Assembly (NCBI RefSeq): GCF_024266585.1
Contig: NZ_CP100647.1
Location: 561,001 to 625,000 of the forward strand
Length of the DNA stretch: 64,000 bases
Direction of reading: 5' to 3'
Source: Xanthomonas sacchari
GTDB taxonomy: Bacteria > Pseudomonadota > Gammaproteobacteria > Xanthomonadales > Xanthomonadaceae
In this document: positions 47,828 through 57,372 of the stretch, piece by piece
How positions within the stretch are numbered: position 1 is the stretch's first letter
Layout of the letters: each line of letters begins with the position of its first letter
The notes under the pieces: model-generated
The model's input: only the letters and a program-made list of their open reading frames with translations
Told to the model about the DNA's origin: nothing
The model's database searches: none
Made by a program: the position numbers and the translations under genes

Positions 47828-48676
47828 ATGCCCAACTCCCGTTTTGCCGTGTTCGGCCATCCCGTCGCCCATTCGCTGTCGCCGCGCATCCACGCCGCCT
47901 TCGCCAAGCAGACCGGCATCGCCCTGCAGTACGAGGCGATCGATGTCCAGGCCGACGGGTTCGCCGCGGCGCTGGCCGCCTTTGCCGCTGCCGGTGGCGT
48001 CGGCGCCAACGTGACCCTGCCGCTGAAGGAAGCCGCCTACGCGCTCAGCCTGGTGCACAGCGCGCGCGCGCAGTCGGCCGGTGCGGTCAATACGCTCAGC
48101 TACCGCGATGGCCAGTGGCACGGCGACAACACCGACGGGGCCGGCCTGGTGCGCGACCTGACCGGCCGCAACGGCCTGGACCTGCGCGGCCGCCGCGCGC
48201 TGCTGCTGGGCGCCGGCGGCGCCGCGCGCGGCGTGGCGCCGGCGCTGCTGGAGGCCGGCGTGCAGCAACTGGTGGTGGTCAACCGGGCGCCGGAACGCGC
48301 CGACGCGCTGGTCGATGCGCTGGGCGAGCCGGCGCGCGCGATCTCGCGCTACTGGGAAGACCTGCGCGAGCTGGGCGATTTCGAACTGATCGTCAATGCC
48401 ACCACCATCGGCCGCGACCCGGCCGCCAGCTTCACCCTGCCGCTGTCGCTGATCAACAGCATGACCCTGGCGGTGGACCTCAACTACGGCGAGGTCGCGA
48501 TCGCGTTCCTGGCCTGGGCGCGCGCGGCGCACTGCCGCGACACCGTGGATGGCCTGGGCATGCTGGTCGAACAGGCCGCCGAGAGCTTCGAGGCCTGGCA
48601 TGGCGTGCGTCCGGACACCGATCCGGTGTATGCCGCGCTGCGCGAGCGCGACGCAGTGCTGGTCAGCGCCGACTGA
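47828..48676 (+). CDS. aroE: shikimate dehydrogenase (NADP+)
   Basis: 282 aa. It reduces 3-dehydroshikimate to shikimate. Substrate-binding motif [20 protein letters not shown] (residues 9-28), catalytic lysine in [11 protein letters not shown] (K67), and NTDGAGL (Asp 103) as partner. NADP loop [19 protein letters not shown] (about 129-147) and [12 protein letters not shown] after it; C-terminal [18 protein letters not shown] is diagnostic. Start ATG 47828 follows family length. Confidence 0.94.
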   Translation: MPNSRFAVFGHPVAHSLSPRIHAAFAKQTGIALQYEAIDVQADGFAAALAAFAAAGGVGANVTLPLKEAAYALSLVHSARAQSAGAVNTLSYRDGQWHGDNTDGAGLVRDLTGRNGLDLRGRRALLLGAGGAARGVAPALLEAGVQQLVVVNRAPERADALVDALGEPARAISRYWEDLRELGDFELIVNATTIGRDPAASFTLPLSLINSMTLAVDLNYGEVAIAFLAWARAAHCRDTVDGLGMLVEQAAESFEAWHGVRPDTDPVYAALRERDAVLVSAD

Positions 48677-48713
48677 AAGACGTCGCCTCCGCCATCTATC
48701 CGGGAGTAAACGC

Positions 48714-49058
48714 ATGGACGAATCGTTGATGCTGCAAGTGCTGACGCGACTGCTGACGCAGTTGCCGCTCTTGCTGGTCTATGTGGTCGGTCTGGCGCTG
48801 CTGTTCACGCGCCGTCCTGGCCGTGCGCGCACCTTGGGCATCTGCGGGCTGGCGATCCTGCTGCTGGCCTTGGGCCTGGGGACGGCGATGTCGTTCGTGC
48901 CGATGTGGCTGATTTCCCAAGGCCATAGCTACTCGTCGATCTCGAGCATGCTCGGCATCGTCAGCTTCGTCGCCGCGCTGATACTCGCGGTGGGCATGCT
49001 GCTGGTGGTGCTGGCGCTGCGCTTCGCCCTGCCGCCGCGCGTGGCGGCGCCGCACTGA
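48714..49058 (+). CDS. small membrane protein
   Basis: 114 aa, three helices: LLTQLPLLLVYVVGLALLF (13-31), LGICGLAILLLALGLGTAMSFVPMWLI (40-66) and MLGIVSFVAALILAVGMLLVVLALRFAL (79-106). A GGGAGTAAA ribosome binding site precedes the ATG. It is 37 bases after aroE and 34 bases before a second small membrane protein, so the three may be one transcript. No family was recognised. Confidence 0.75.
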   Translation: MDESLMLQVLTRLLTQLPLLLVYVVGLALLFTRRPGRARTLGICGLAILLLALGLGTAMSFVPMWLISQGHSYSSISSMLGIVSFVAALILAVGMLLVVLALRFALPPRVAAPH

Positions 49059-49092
49059 CCGACGCCGACGGGCCTGGCCCATGGAGGGCGCC

Positions 49093-49458
49093 ATGCTGGC
49101 GATGGGGCTGTACCCGGTGCTGGACGTGAGCGCACTGACCGGCGCGCTCGGCCTGCTGGCGCGCCTGCTGCTGCCGCTGATCGCCCTGCTGCTGCTCCCA
49201 CGGCTGGCGCCGGGCCGCGCGCGCACCCGGGCGCGGCTCGGGCTGACGGTGTTGCTGGTGGACGCGCTCCTGCCGCGGCTGTTGGGCGCGGTGCTGAGTT
49301 GGGCGGACCTGATCGACGGCCAGTTCCGCGCCAGGCATCCGGGCGTCTATGCGCTGGTGCATCTGCTGGACGATGCGCTGTACGTGGTCGGCCTGGGGCT
49401 GCTGCTGCGTGCGCTGTGGCTGGCGCTGCCGCGCAAGGCCGCGCCGCCGGCGCCGTAA
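49093..49458 (+). CDS. small membrane protein
   Basis: 121 aa. Helices: ALTGALGLLARLLLPLIALLLLPRL, ARLGLTVLLVDALLPRLLGAVLSW and ALVHLLDDALYVVGLGLLLRALWLAL. The GGAGGG at 49083-49088 serves as ribosome binding site for ATG 49093; ATG 49081 in the same frame would overlap it and is less likely. Similar size and helix pattern to the preceding gene, but sequence similarity is weak. Unknown function. Confidence 0.72.
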   Translation: MLAMGLYPVLDVSALTGALGLLARLLLPLIALLLLPRLAPGRARTRARLGLTVLLVDALLPRLLGAVLSWADLIDGQFRARHPGVYALVHLLDDALYVVGLGLLLRALWLALPRKAAPPAP

Positions 49459-49525
49459 CGCGGCGCGTAGCGCCGTTCAGTTCCCGCGTTTCAGTCCCTG
49501 CGACGGGACGTGAGAAAATGCCGGG

Positions 49526-51655
49526 ATGACCGAGTCCCCTTCGCCGTCGACGCCGCCCGCGTCCGGCCCGTCCCCGCGTCAGCTCACCGAACCGGTCAAG
49601 CTGGCGATCCGTGATGCCTACGCCAAGCTGCAGGCCAACACGCCGGGCTTTCGCGTGCGCCGCGCGCAGAGCCAGATGATCGGCTTGGTTTCGCGTGCGC
49701 TGGGCACCTCCGGCGGGGTGGGCGTGGCCGAAGCGCCCACCGGCGTCGGCAAGAGCCTGGGCTATCTGACCGCCGGCGTGCCGATCGCGCTGGCCAGCAA
49801 GAAGAAGCTGGTGATCAGCACCGGCACGGTGGCGCTGCAGTCGCAGCTGGTCGAGCGCGACATCCCGGCCTTCCTCAAGGCCACCGGGCTGGAGGCCACG
49901 GTGGCGTTGGCCAAGGGCCGCACCCGCTACCTGTGCACGCGCAACGTCGCCGAACTGCACGGCGAAGCCGCGCAGGACAGCATGTTCGAGGACGAGGCGC
50001 CGCTGTACGACCGCCCGCTGAGCCCGGCCGAGGCCGAACAGGCGCGCGCGCTGGCCAAGGCCTATGCCGACCGGACCTGGAACGGCGACCTGGACGCCGC
50101 GCCGGAGCCGGTGCCGCCGTCGTTGCGCGCGCGCATCACCACCAACGCCGCCGGCTGCGCCGGCCGCCGCTGCTCCTTCGCCGTGCAGTGCCCGGTGCTG
50201 AAGGCGCGCAGCGAGGTGCGCGATGCGCAGATCGTGGTCACCAACCACGCCCTGCTGTTGTCGGCGCTGTCGCTGGGCGACAGCGACAACGGCCAGCCGC
50301 TGATCGCGCCGCCGTCGGACATGCTGCTGGTGCTCGACGAGGGCCACCATATCGCCGGCGTCGCCATCGACCAGGGCGCGGCCAACCTGCCGCTGGACGA
50401 GATGGCGCGGCGCACCGGCCGCCTGCAGGCGCTGGTCGGTGCCGCCTACCGGCTCGCCGACAAGGACCGCATCGGCAACCAGTTGCCCAACGAGGCGATC
50501 GAACTGGCCGCGCAGGTGGCCAAGGGCCTGAAGGCGTTCCGCGCCGAGATCGAACGGGTATGGGTGCCGGAGCCGGGCCAGGACGAACCGATGTGGCGCG
50601 CGCCCAACGGCCGCCTGCCCGAGGAATGGAAGCCGCTGATCGACGCGCAGGCGCAGGACACCGGGGCGCTGCTGAACTGGGTGCAGGCCGCGCACCAGAT
50701 GGCGGCCAAGTCCAAGCAGGACGATGCGGCCAAGGAACGCCTGCAGCGCAACCTGGGCATGGCCCTGGAGATGGTCGAGCAGCAGTACGCGCTGTGGCTG
50801 GGCTGGCGCCGCGAGGACCAGGACGGGCAGCCGCCGATGGCGCGCTGGATCACCGCCTCGCGCGATGCCGACCTGGTCTGCCACTGCTCGCCGGTATCGG
50901 CCGCGCAGGTGCTGCGCTCGCTGCTGTGGAGCGAAGTGGACGCGGCGGTGCTGACCTCGGCCACGCTGACCGGCGGCGGCGATTTCCAGGCGCTGGCGAT
51001 CGACAACGGCCTGCCCGCGCATGCCGAGATGGTGTCGCTGTCCTCGCCGTTCGACCTGCCGAACCAGGCCGAACTGATCGTGCCGGCGTTCCCGGTGGCG
51101 CCGGACGACCGCGAGGGCCACCCGCGCGAAGTGGCGCGCTACCTGGTGCGCGAGCTGGACTGGGGCAAGGGCTCGATCGTGCTGTTCACCTCGCGCTGGA
51201 AGATGCTCAAGGTGGCCGACCTGCTGCCGATCGCGCAGCGCAACCGCGTGCTGGTGCAGGGCGATGGCTCCAAGTCGCAGATGATCGGCGAGCACATGCG
51301 CCGCATCGCCGCCGGCGAAGGCTCGGTGCTGTTCGGCCTCAATTCCTTCGGCGAAGGCCTGGACCTGCCCGGCGAGGCCTGCACCACGGTGGTCATCACC
51401 CAGGTGCCGTTCGCGGTGCCGACCGACCCGCAGACCGCCACGCTCGGCGAATGGTTCGAAAGCCGCGGCCTCAACGCCTTCAACCTGATCGCGGTGCCGC
51501 ACGCGCTGCGCACCCTGACCCAGTTCGCCGGCCGCCTGATCCGCACCGCCGACGACCACGGCCGGGTGATCATTCTCGATTCGCGGCTGCTGACCAAGCG
51601 CTACGGCAAGCGCATCATCGACGCGCTGCCGCCGTTCAAGCGGGTGATCGGCTAG
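49526..51655 (+). CDS. dinG: ATP-dependent DNA helicase DinG (XPD-like, iron-sulfur)
   Basis: 709 aa 5'-3' helicase that unwinds D-loops, R-loops and G-quadruplex structures. Walker A is EAPTGVGKSLGY (69-80, K76). Four cysteines C137 (RYLCTRN), C211, C216 and C222 (GCAGRRCSFAVQC) make the 4Fe-4S site. The DEAH-type box is LVLDEGHHIAG. Motif III-like VLTSATLTGGGDF, and near the end QFAGRLIRTADDHGRVIILDSRLLTKRYGKRIIDALPPF, complete the set. Start by family length. Confidence 0.93.
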   Translation: MTESPSPSTPPASGPSPRQLTEPVKLAIRDAYAKLQANTPGFRVRRAQSQMIGLVSRALGTSGGVGVAEAPTGVGKSLGYLTAGVPIALASKKKLVISTGTVALQSQLVERDIPAFLKATGLEATVALAKGRTRYLCTRNVAELHGEAAQDSMFEDEAPLYDRPLSPAEAEQARALAKAYADRTWNGDLDAAPEPVPPSLRARITTNAAGCAGRRCSFAVQCPVLKARSEVRDAQIVVTNHALLLSALSLGDSDNGQPLIAPPSDMLLVLDEGHHIAGVAIDQGAANLPLDEMARRTGRLQALVGAAYRLADKDRIGNQLPNEAIELAAQVAKGLKAFRAEIERVWVPEPGQDEPMWRAPNGRLPEEWKPLIDAQAQDTGALLNWVQAAHQMAAKSKQDDAAKERLQRNLGMALEMVEQQYALWLGWRREDQDGQPPMARWITASRDADLVCHCSPVSAAQVLRSLLWSEVDAAVLTSATLTGGGDFQALAIDNGLPAHAEMVSLSSPFDLPNQAELIVPAFPVAPDDREGHPREVARYLVRELDWGKGSIVLFTSRWKMLKVADLLPIAQRNRVLVQGDGSKSQMIGEHMRRIAAGEGSVLFGLNSFGEGLDLPGEACTTVVITQVPFAVPTDPQTATLGEWFESRGLNAFNLIAVPHALRTLTQFAGRLIRTADDHGRVIILDSRLLTKRYGKRIIDALPPFKRVIG

Positions 51656-51800
51656 CGAATGTGACGTTCGTTGGCCTGGCGATGTGACGCCGTTCGCCAG
51701 GCTGGCGTCGCCCTGACGGCAATTCCGTGCGTTGGCCGCCGCCGCGCGGACAGGCCGCGCGCGCTGGTCTAGTATCGCGGGCCACAGGGGGAGTATCACC

Positions 51801-52298
51801 ATGCGAATCGCCAGACAGTGGGCGTTCGGAGCGGCGTTGTGCGTGCTGGCGGGCAGCATCGCGGCGCAACCGGCACCGGCACCGACAGAAAACACGATGG
51901 CGCCGGCGCCGGCCAACCCGGCCTATCGCGCGCAGTTGTTGCAGTTGATCAGCGACGACGCGCAGGCCCGCGCCGACCTCAAGCGGGACTACACGCCGCA
52001 GCGGCTGCAGCACGACACCGTCTCGCTGCGCGCGTTCGCGCACGAGGTGCGGACGGCGCACAGGGAAAGCCAGGAGCGTCTGACCGAGCTGATCCAGCGC
52101 GAGGGGTTTCCCGATGCGCACGCCGTGGGGGCCGATGTGGCGCACGCGGCGTTCCTGATCGCCCAGCGCATCACCGAGCCGGGGTTCCGCGCCGACTTCC
52201 AGCGCGGCATCGATGCGGCCGTGCAGCGGCAGGCCTACAGTCGTGCCGACCAGACCCTGTTCGCCAATCGCAGCCGCGCGCTGAGCGCGAAGCGCTAG
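51801..52298 (+). CDS. secreted DUF6624-like protein
   Basis: 165 aa. Signal peptide MRIARQWAFGAALCVLAGSIAA. The mature part is helical; AREVRTAHRESQERLTELIQREGFPDAHAVGADVAHAAFLIAQRITEPGFRADFQ-type sequence, in which H-x-x-x-x-x-x-L-x-x-x-x-x-x-GFP-x-x-x-x-VG-x-D-x-x-x-A-x-FLIAQ follows the pattern of the DUF6624 family of unknown function. GGGGGAG before the ATG is a good ribosome binding site. Confidence 0.75.
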   Translation: MRIARQWAFGAALCVLAGSIAAQPAPAPTENTMAPAPANPAYRAQLLQLISDDAQARADLKRDYTPQRLQHDTVSLRAFAHEVRTAHRESQERLTELIQREGFPDAHAVGADVAHAAFLIAQRITEPGFRADFQRGIDAAVQRQAYSRADQTLFANRSRALSAKR

Positions 52299-52776
52299 CC
52301 GCCGCCCCGCCATCATGGCGGCGCCAGGCAGGACAGTGGCGCTGCGCTGGCGCCGTTGCCGCAAGCCGGATGCACGCGCGCTGTCGCAGCGGCTTCAGCC
52401 GCGACGACGCGTTCCCGGCAAAGCCCGCCGCGGCTGATCCCGCAAAGGGGACGGGAGCCGCCTCCCGCAGCAAACTTCCCGAAGTGCCCTTCTGGCGCGC
52501 ATCGCGCGCCTGTATCGCTGTAGGCGCATTGCACCACGCGCTGTGGCCACCATCGCCTTCGCATGCGTCTACATTTTGCGGTCGATCTGCATCCGCGTCG
52601 CCGTCGCGGGATGCTGCGTCTGCAGTGCGGCTGCTACGCATTGCGCGCTCTTCCAGCGCTCGCGGTCACAGTGCGCACGCGCGATTGGCTGCATCGATGG
52701 CGGCGATCGTAAGGAACGAATGTTCAGCGCGACGCGCTGCCGCCATGCTGCAGCTCCCTTCACGCGAGCCGACGCC
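52299..52776. other. intergenic region upstream of katB with repeat
   Basis: 478 bases. The left part (52385-52463) is copy 2 of the long dispersed repeat also found at 46504-46585. The right part (about 52540-52776) precedes katB and should hold its promoter; no clear OxyR motif (ATAG-N7-CTAT type) was found. No gene seen. Confidence 0.6.
52385..52463 (+). repeat. long dispersed repeat, copy 2
   Basis: A degenerate REP-like unit (GCAGCGGCTTCAGCCGCGAC) runs into CGCGGCTGATCCCGCAAAGG and GGACGGGAGCCGC, colinear with 46504-46585. Confidence 0.6.
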
Positions 52777-54300
52777 ATGCGCCCTGGATCTGTCTTGTTG
52801 CTAGTCCTGTTGTCGCCTTCCCTGATCCTGTCGGCCAGCGCCGCGCAGTCCACGCTCACCCGCGACAACGGCGCGCCGGTGGGCGACAACCAGAACTCGC
52901 AGACCGCCGGGCCCAACGGCCCGACGCTGCTGCAGGACGTGCAACTGATCCAGAAGCTGCAGCGCTTCGACCGCGAGCGCATACCCGAGCGCGTGGTGCA
53001 CGCGCGCGGCACCGGCGTGCACGGCGAGTTCACCGCGACTGCCGACATCTCCGACTTGAGCAAGGCCAAGGTGTTCGCGCCGGGCACGACCACGCCGGTG
53101 TTCGTGCGCTTCTCCTCGGTGGTGCACGGCAACCATTCGCCGGAGACGCTGCGCGACCCGCACGGCTTCGCCACCAAGTTCTACACCAGCGAAGGCAACT
53201 GGGACCTGGTCGGCAACAACTTCCCGACCTTCTTCATCCGCGACGCGATCAAGTTCCCGGACATGGTGCATGCGTTCAAGCCGGACCCGCGCACCAATCT
53301 CGACGACGATGCGCGCCGCTTCGATTTCTTCTCGCACGTGCCCGAGGCCACCCGCACGCTGACCCTGCTGTACTCCAACGAAGGCACGCCGGCCGGCTAC
53401 CGCTTCATGGACGGCAACGGCGTACACGCCTACAAGCTGGTCAACGCACAGGGCCAGGTGCACTACGTGAAGTTCCACTGGAAGAGCCTGCAGGGCCTGA
53501 AGAACCTGGATCCGCAGCAGGTGGTGGCGGTGCAGGGCAAGGACTACAGCCACCTGACCAACGACCTGGTCGGCGCGATCAAGCGCGGCGACTATCCGAA
53601 GTGGGATCTGTACATCCAGGTGCTCGCGCCCGAGGACCTGGCCAAGTTCGACTTCGATCCGCTGGATGCCACCAAGATCTGGCCGGGCGTGCCCGAGCGC
53701 AAGATCGGGCAGATGGTGTTGAACAAGAATGTCGACAACTTCTTCCAGGAGACCGAGCAGGTGGCGATGGCGCCGGCCAACCTGGTGCCGGGCATCGAGC
53801 CGTCCGAAGACCGGCTGCTGCAGGGGCGCATCTTCTCCTACGCCGATACCCAGCTGTACCGCGTCGGCACCAATGGCCTGAGCCTGCCGGTGAACCGGCC
53901 GCGGGTGGCGGTCAACAACGGCAACCAGGACGGCGCGATGAACGCCGGCAGCACCAGCAGCGGCGTGAACTACGAGCCGAGCCGGCTCAGCCCGCGGCCG
54001 CAGGATCCGAACGCGCGCTACAGCCAGCTGCCGCTGTCCGGCACCACCCAGCAGGCCAAGATCGCCCGCGAGCAGAACTTCAAGCAGGCCGGCGAGCTGT
54101 TCCGCAGCTACAGCAAGAAGGAGCAGCAGGACCTGATCCAGAGCTTCGGCGAATCGCTGGCCGGCACCGACGATACGAGCAAGCACATCATGCTCTCGTT
54201 CCTGTACAAGGCCGACCCGGCCTATGGCAGCGGCGTGGCGCGGGTGGCCAAGGGCGACCTGGCGCGGGTCAAGCAACTGGCCGCGCAGCTGCAGGATTGA
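52777..54300 (+). CDS. katB: periplasmic monofunctional catalase KatB
   Basis: 507 aa with signal peptide (LLLVLLSPSLILSASA, cleavage about 23). It converts hydrogen peroxide to water and oxygen. Active-site residues: H75 (RVVHARGTGVHGEF), N148 (VGNNFPTFFIRD) and the proximal heme tyrosine Y355 in RIFSYADTQLYRVG, with R351. The small-subunit clade III length (no C-terminal flavodoxin domain) agrees. The ankyrin gene directly follows, as in the katB-ankB pair of Pseudomonas aeruginosa. The ATG at 52777 gives the proper signal peptide. Confidence 0.93.
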   Translation: MRPGSVLLLVLLSPSLILSASAAQSTLTRDNGAPVGDNQNSQTAGPNGPTLLQDVQLIQKLQRFDRERIPERVVHARGTGVHGEFTATADISDLSKAKVFAPGTTTPVFVRFSSVVHGNHSPETLRDPHGFATKFYTSEGNWDLVGNNFPTFFIRDAIKFPDMVHAFKPDPRTNLDDDARRFDFFSHVPEATRTLTLLYSNEGTPAGYRFMDGNGVHAYKLVNAQGQVHYVKFHWKSLQGLKNLDPQQVVAVQGKDYSHLTNDLVGAIKRGDYPKWDLYIQVLAPEDLAKFDFDPLDATKIWPGVPERKIGQMVLNKNVDNFFQETEQVAMAPANLVPGIEPSEDRLLQGRIFSYADTQLYRVGTNGLSLPVNRPRVAVNNGNQDGAMNAGSTSSGVNYEPSRLSPRPQDPNARYSQLPLSGTTQQAKIAREQNFKQAGELFRSYSKKEQQDLIQSFGESLAGTDDTSKHIMLSFLYKADPAYGSGVARVAKGDLARVKQLAAQLQD

Positions 54301-54364
54301 TCCGTCCCACGCGCGGCGTGGCGGCGGTATCGCCGCGCCGTGCATCTTCTTGCGGAGACCACCT

Positions 54365-54922
54365 ATGCGTCGTGTTGTTCTCTTTCTGCTCGGCCTGGCC
54401 GTGAGTGCCACGGCCGCCGCCGCACCGGCCGCGTCTGCGGCGCCGGATCCGTCCGCGGTGCAGGCGCAGTTGCGCAGCTACTTCTTCGATGCCGCGCGGC
54501 AGGGCCGCCAGGACATGCTGGCCGAGTTCATCCGGGCCCATTACGACCTCGATACCCGCGACGACAAGGGCTACACCGCGCTGATCCTGGCCGCCTACCA
54601 CGGCCAGCAGGCGGCGGTGGAGCAGTTGCTGCGCGCCGGTGCCGACCCCTGCGCGCAGGACAAGCGCGGCAACACCGCGCTGATGGGCGCGATCTTCAAG
54701 GGCGAGTTGAGCATCGCCAAGCGGCTGATGCAGGCCGATTGCGCGCCGGACCAGCGCAATAACGCCGGGCAGACCGCGGCGATGTACGCGGCGCTGTTCC
54801 AGCGCACCGAGGTGCTGAAGGAACTCGCCGCCAAGGGCGCCGACCTGCAGGCCAAGGATGCGCAGGGCAACGACGTGGCCCGGCTGCAGCGCGGCGAGTT
54901 CGCGACCGCACCGGCGCGCTGA
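54365..54922 (+). CDS. ankB: periplasmic ankyrin-repeat protein AnkB
   Basis: 185 aa. Signal peptide MRRVVLFLLGLAVSATAAAA. Four ankyrin repeats: FFDAARQGRQDMLAEFIRAHYDLDTRDDKG, YTALILAAYHGQQAAVEQLLRAGADPCAQDKRG, NTALMGAIFKGELSIAKRLMQADCAPDQRNNAG and QTAAMYAALFQRTEVLKELAAKGADLQAKDAQG. In Pseudomonas, AnkB is needed for full KatB activity. It is 64 bases downstream of katB. Confidence 0.92.
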   Translation: MRRVVLFLLGLAVSATAAAAPAASAAPDPSAVQAQLRSYFFDAARQGRQDMLAEFIRAHYDLDTRDDKGYTALILAAYHGQQAAVEQLLRAGADPCAQDKRGNTALMGAIFKGELSIAKRLMQADCAPDQRNNAGQTAAMYAALFQRTEVLKELAAKGADLQAKDAQGNDVARLQRGEFATAPAR

Positions 54923-55155
54923 GCGGTCCCGGCCGGCCTCCGCGGCGGGTACGCGGCACGGCCATCGCGCCGCGCGTGGCATCGCAGGCCCCGGATCGGC
55001 GAAAATGCCCGGGTGGCCGGTCCCTCCGGCCCGCCGCGGTCCGTGCCGCCGCCGTCCCCGCCTTGGCGGACGGCGACGCCGCAGGGCCGCGTGCTGCCCT
55101 GTCGGCATCGTGCCGGCGCCCTGCCGCGGCTCGCCGTCGCCTACCCGGATCTGTC

Positions 55156-56727
55156 TTGAACGCCACTGCCCCTGTCTCTCCCGACGACCTGCCCCTGGCC
55201 GAGCGCCTGCGCATCGCCCTGGACCTGCTCGAGACCATCGCCGCCGACCGGCGCGTGCTCGATACCCTGCCGGAGGCCGAGCGGGTGCGCCTGCTGCAGG
55301 TGGTCGCCCAGGTCTTCAACCCTGAGCCCAAGGCGCGGCGCAAGCTGCTCAAGGAGCAGGCGCGCGAGCGCCACCAGGAGAAGGTGCGCAAGGCCGAGGA
55401 GTTGCTGGCGCAGACCGGCATCCGCGCGCTGCGCCGCAAGCCGGTGTTCAGTACGCCGAACTATTTTCCGCCGCATGCGCCGGAAGCGCTGACCCACGCG
55501 CAGGCCGCGGCCGAGGCGCCGGCGGCGCATTCGCCCGAGCTGCGCCACTGCTACGTGTGCAAGCAGAAGTACACCGAGCTGCACCACTTCTACGACCAGC
55601 TGTGCCCGCCCTGCGCCGAGTTGAACTACCTCAAGCGCACCGAGAGCGCGGACCTGCGCGGGCGCGTGGCGCTGCTCACCGGCGGCCGGGTCAAGATCGG
55701 CTACCAGGCCGGACTCAAGTTGCTGCGCGCCGGCGCCGAGCTGATCGTGACCACGCGCTTCCCGCGCGACTCGGCGGCGCGCTACGCGCAGGAGCCGGAT
55801 TTCGCCGAGTGGGGTCATCGCCTGCAGGTGTACGGGCTGGACCTGCGCCACACGCCCAGCGTCGAGGCGTTCTGCAGCGAACTGCTGGCAACCCGCACGC
55901 GCCTGGACTTCATCGTCAACAACGCCTGCCAGACCGTGCGCCGGCCGCCGCAGTTCTACGCGCACATGCTGGCCGGCGAGACCGCCGCGCTGCACGACCT
56001 GCCCGAGCACGTGCGCCGGCTGGTGGGCCAGTACGAAGGGCTGCGCGGTCCCGACCTGCTGCCGGCGGCGGGCACCACGTTGCCGGCCGGCGCGGGCCCT
56101 GCGCGTGCCGGCGCCGATGGCCTGCTGCGCGCCGCGGAGCTGTCGCAGGTGCCGCTGCTGGCCGACGACCTGCTCGCCCAGCAGCACCTGTTCCCGGAAG
56201 GACGGCTGGACCAGGACCTGCAGCAGGTGGACCTGCGCGGGCGCAACTCCTGGCGCCTGCTGCTGGACGAAGTGTCCTCGGTGGAACTGCTGGAGACGCA
56301 GCTGGTCAACGCGATCGCGCCGTTCGTCCTCAACGCGCGGCTCAAGCCGCTGATGCTGCGCACGCCCGAGCGCGACAAGCACATCGTCAATGTGTCGGCG
56401 ATGGAAGGGCAGTTCTACCGCAACTTCAAGACCACCCGGCATCCGCACACCAACATGGCCAAGGCCGCGTTGAACATGATGACCCGCACCTCGGCGGCGG
56501 ATTACCAGAACGACGGCATCCACATGAACAGCGTGGACACCGGCTGGGTCACCGACGAGGATCCGGCCGAGATCGCCGCGCGCAAGGTGCAGGAAGAGCG
56601 CTTCCACCCGCCGCTGGACATCGTCGACGGCGCCGCGCGCATCGTCGATCCGATCATCCACGGCTTCAACACCGGCGAACACGTGTGGGGGCAGTTCCTC
56701 AAGGACTACGCGCCGACCGATTGGTGA
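55156..56727 (+). CDS. SDR-family oxidoreductase with N-terminal zinc-ribbon-like motif
   Basis: 523 aa. Residues 1-110 are helical and charged (ERLRIALDLLETIAADRRVLDTLPEAERVRLL). A four-cysteine cluster HCYVCKQKYTELHHFYDQLCPPCAELN (about 130-156) looks like a zinc ribbon. Then a Rossmann domain, RVALLTGGRVKIGYQAGLKLLRAGAELIVTTRF (about 171-203), VNNACQTVRRPP (NNA motif), MEGQFY (serine position altered) and HPHTNMAKAALNM, which keeps the lysine but lacks the catalytic tyrosine four residues before it. TTG at 55156 was chosen since upstream codons are P/R-rich. Enzymatic activity is uncertain. Confidence 0.85.
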   Translation: MNATAPVSPDDLPLAERLRIALDLLETIAADRRVLDTLPEAERVRLLQVVAQVFNPEPKARRKLLKEQARERHQEKVRKAEELLAQTGIRALRRKPVFSTPNYFPPHAPEALTHAQAAAEAPAAHSPELRHCYVCKQKYTELHHFYDQLCPPCAELNYLKRTESADLRGRVALLTGGRVKIGYQAGLKLLRAGAELIVTTRFPRDSAARYAQEPDFAEWGHRLQVYGLDLRHTPSVEAFCSELLATRTRLDFIVNNACQTVRRPPQFYAHMLAGETAALHDLPEHVRRLVGQYEGLRGPDLLPAAGTTLPAGAGPARAGADGLLRAAELSQVPLLADDLLAQQHLFPEGRLDQDLQQVDLRGRNSWRLLLDEVSSVELLETQLVNAIAPFVLNARLKPLMLRTPERDKHIVNVSAMEGQFYRNFKTTRHPHTNMAKAALNMMTRTSAADYQNDGIHMNSVDTGWVTDEDPAEIAARKVQEERFHPPLDIVDGAARIVDPIIHGFNTGEHVWGQFLKDYAPTDW

Positions 56728-56796
56728 GGCGGCGCCTGGCCGGAACCGGGGGCGTGTGGTCGCACAGACAGCGCCCGCTCCGCGTGCGTTCGCGTG

Positions 56797-57173
56797 CTAG
56801 CCGCGCTCACTGGCAGTTGCCGTCGTGGCGGCGGGGTCTTTGTCGCGGCCCCAGAACTCCACCAGGATGGCCATCGTGATCCACACGATCGGCGTCGGTT
56901 GCACGTGTCCGGCAGTGGGGCGTGGCCCTGGCGCATCGTGTCGATCGCCCTCGGCAGCGCCAAAGCCATCAGCAGGGTGTAGACCGCGCAGGCCACCCGG
57001 TGCCGGCTGCTGGAAACGAACAGGGTCGAGGTGACCACGCTGGCAAGCAGGGTCAGCGCCCCGCCGAACTGCCAGGCGTTGAGGCCTTCGGTGCCGGTGA
57101 GCACCAGGCCCAGGACGGCGCCGAAGAACATGTTCGGGCCATTGCGGTGGGCCTGGTATTCGTCTTTGGTCAT
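56797..57173 (-). pseudogene. small membrane protein gene broken by a one-base frameshift
   Basis: From ATG 57173 the frame reads MTKDEYQAHRNGPNMFFGAVLGLVLTGTEG, with helices FFGAVLGLVLTGTEG, FGGALTLLASVVTSTLFV and VACAVYTLLMALALP, to about 56921, then turns into arginine/serine-rich nonsense. One frame over, the sequence continues GHVQPTPIVWITMAILVEFWGRDKDP to a TAG at 56797-56799: a fourth helix and natural end. Adding one base in the C-run (56917-56920) restores a 125-aa protein. Either a real mutation or a base-calling error. Confidence 0.75.
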
Positions 57174-57372
57174 GCGGCCGAGGCCGATCTTGCCGAAAAC
57201 GCTCCCTCCCTCGCGCAGGCGCGCTCCTTTCGCGTTGCCGCATCCTGGCCTTGCCCTGCTCATTCACTGGCCACATGCCTCCCCGCGTCGACTGTCGCGA
57301 AGCGCGCGCGTTCGTCGCCCGCCCGCCGCAAGCGATGCGTCCGTACGCCGGTCGCGCGCGACGCGTCCTGCG

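Noticed and set aside
48929-51916. 995-codon open frame antisense to dinG
   Set aside because: No recognisable domain and low-complexity residues; dinG is well supported.
52801-54411. 536-codon open frame antisense to katB
   Set aside because: Shadow of a strongly biased gene.
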